Below are positions 5,976-6,533 of a stretch of DNA of 6,533 nucleotides, piece after piece. Position 1 is the first letter of the stretch, and every line of letters begins with the position of its first letter. The DNA is from Desulfocapsa sp. (GTDB taxonomy: Bacteria; Desulfobacterota; Desulfobulbia; Desulfobulbales; Desulfocapsaceae): positions 1 to 6,533 of the forward strand of contig JAOZLI010000152.1 of NCBI GenBank assembly GCA_029934915.1. The letters are read 5' to 3'. The notes beneath the pieces are model-generated. The model made no database searches. It was not told the origin of the DNA and saw only the letters and a list, made by a program, of their open reading frames with translations. Position numbers and translations under genes: made by a program.

Positions 5976-6005
5976 TTGCCAATGTTAATAAAATAGCCTT
6001 ATAAT
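5976..6005 (+). promoter_or_regulatory. Strong sigma70-type promoter of the PilZ gene, TTGCCA-18-TATAAT
   Basis: TTGCCA (5976-5981, five of six consensus bases) and a perfect TATAAT (6000-6005) are 18 bp apart. The start site should be near 6012, giving a leader of about 49 nt before the ATG at 6061. This is the best promoter in the window and shows that the PilZ gene need not depend on read-through from the regulator gene. Confidence 0.68.
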
Positions 6006-6025
6006 AATTGACACAAGGGGCTATT
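5992..6025. repeat. Inverted repeat AATAGCC-N20-GGCTATT spanning the -10 box and start site
   Basis: AATAGCC (5992-5998) and GGCTATT (6019-6025) are perfect 7-bp inverted arms, 27 bp centre to centre, flanking the TATAAT and the predicted start site. A protein bound there would block RNA polymerase, so it is a candidate repressor site. It could also be chance in AT-rich DNA. Confidence 0.35.
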
Positions 6026-6060
6026 CTATACAAACACTAAAGACAGGGGGAGTATTAAAA

Positions 6061-6533
6061 ATGTCGTATCCCGCAAATTATATTGTGTATCTTTGGTTAA
6101 TTCCTATTTTCATTTTTATCTTTCTTCCTCTGACGTTAACTACTGCCGCTCTAGTGAAAACCCTGGCCCAACGCTTGCTCGTTGCAAAGGAAATGACCGC
6201 TGAGGAAAAAAGGAAACATCCGCGTTTTTCTTCCAGTAATGATACCTTTGCTAGAATTACTGTCGGCGACAAAACCTGTACAGGGCTTGTCTGCAATATT
6301 TCAAAAACTGGTGTCAGTTTGAAACACCTTCCTGAGATTATGTCCCACGAAATAGATAAGCTCTCAGTTGTCATCCATCACTATGGTATTGACTATACCA
6401 TGCTGTTTAAAACGAAATGGACAGAGCTCACAGAATCTGGCAGACGACTGGGGGCAGAGATTGACTCGACCTCCGCGGATTGGAGTAAATTTCTCTTGCA
6501 GACTGAAAAGATGGGGCAGCCCAAGCCAGTATA
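6061..6533 (+). CDS. Membrane-anchored PilZ-domain protein (c-di-GMP receptor), reaching the right edge
   Basis: The 157 visible residues start with a hydrophobic stretch (about 7-32, YIVYLWLIPIFIFIFLPLTL) that should act as an uncleaved membrane anchor. A basic/acidic linker and a PilZ domain (about 50-148) follow. Both c-di-GMP-binding motifs are intact: RKHPR (51-55, RxxxR) and NISKTG (79-84, N/DxSxxG). LGAEI (130-134) matches the usual late PilZ strand. PilZ proteins change conformation on binding c-di-GMP and adjust motility, exopolysaccharide or secretion machinery. No other output domain is visible. The ATG is well supported by GGGGGAG (6046-6052) at 8 nt. The last two bases are TA in frame, so the gene either stops with the next base (TAA or TAG) at about 157 residues or continues past the edge. 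It lies 126 bp after the PAS-LuxR gene on the same strand with its own promoter. Confidence 0.86.
   Translation, partial: MSYPANYIVYLWLIPIFIFIFLPLTLTTAALVKTLAQRLLVAKEMTAEEKRKHPRFSSSNDTFARITVGDKTCTGLVCNISKTGVSLKHLPEIMSHEIDKLSVVIHHYGIDYTMLFKTKWTELTESGRRLGAEIDSTSADWSKFLLQTEKMGQPKPV

Noticed and set aside
6008..6032. TTGACA followed by TATACA upstream of the PilZ gene as the promoter
   Set aside because: The -35 is perfect but the spacer is only 13 bp; TTGCCA-18-TATAAT just upstream is far better.

Overview
The window looks like chromosomal DNA from a Gram-negative bacterium, most likely a deltaproteobacterium of the Desulfobulbaceae type (Desulfobacterota). This rests on overall protein style: a cytoplasmic PAS-PAS-LuxR regulator with a long conserved linker, a membrane-anchored PilZ protein, and a def-fmt-larC-pgpA cluster. 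It has not been tested by a search, so the taxonomy is an inference. Most of the window is housekeeping. I see no phage genes, insertion sequences, tRNA or rRNA genes, or CRISPR array.

Left half (minus strand, 3151 down to 1): four genes read leftward as a tight operon. def (peptide deformylase) overlaps fmt (Met-tRNA formyltransferase) by 11 bp. fmt is 8 bp from larC (nickel-pincer cofactor nickel-insertion enzyme). larC overlaps pgpA (phosphatidylglycerophosphatase A) through a TAATG junction, and pgpA runs off the left edge a few residues short of its expected end. Def and Fmt act at opposite ends of the same N-formyl-methionine cycle. LarC and PgpA have unrelated roles.

Centre (3152-3364): a 213-bp divergent intergenic region. 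It holds a candidate extended -10 promoter for the def operon, a perfect 12-bp palindrome (GTAAACGTTTAC), and a candidate promoter for plsY whose predicted start site falls almost on the plsY ATG.

Right half (plus strand, 3365-6533): plsY (acyl-phosphate:glycerol-3-phosphate acyltransferase) overlaps a small J-domain protein by 4 bp. A 324-bp AT-rich non-coding stretch follows, then a 441-residue PAS-PAS-LuxR regulator. A 126-bp regulatory region with a strong sigma70-type promoter (TTGCCA-18-TATAAT) and two inverted repeats leads into a membrane-anchored PilZ (c-di-GMP receptor) protein that reaches the right edge.

The central operons touch phospholipid synthesis at both ends: PlsY makes lysophosphatidic acid and PgpA makes phosphatidylglycerol. 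The right-hand pair suggests, by inference only, a signalling module in which a PAS-sensing transcription factor lies beside a c-di-GMP-responsive membrane protein. I did not find a clearly new multi-gene system. The most unusual observations are the regulatory DNA elements around plsY and the pilZ gene.
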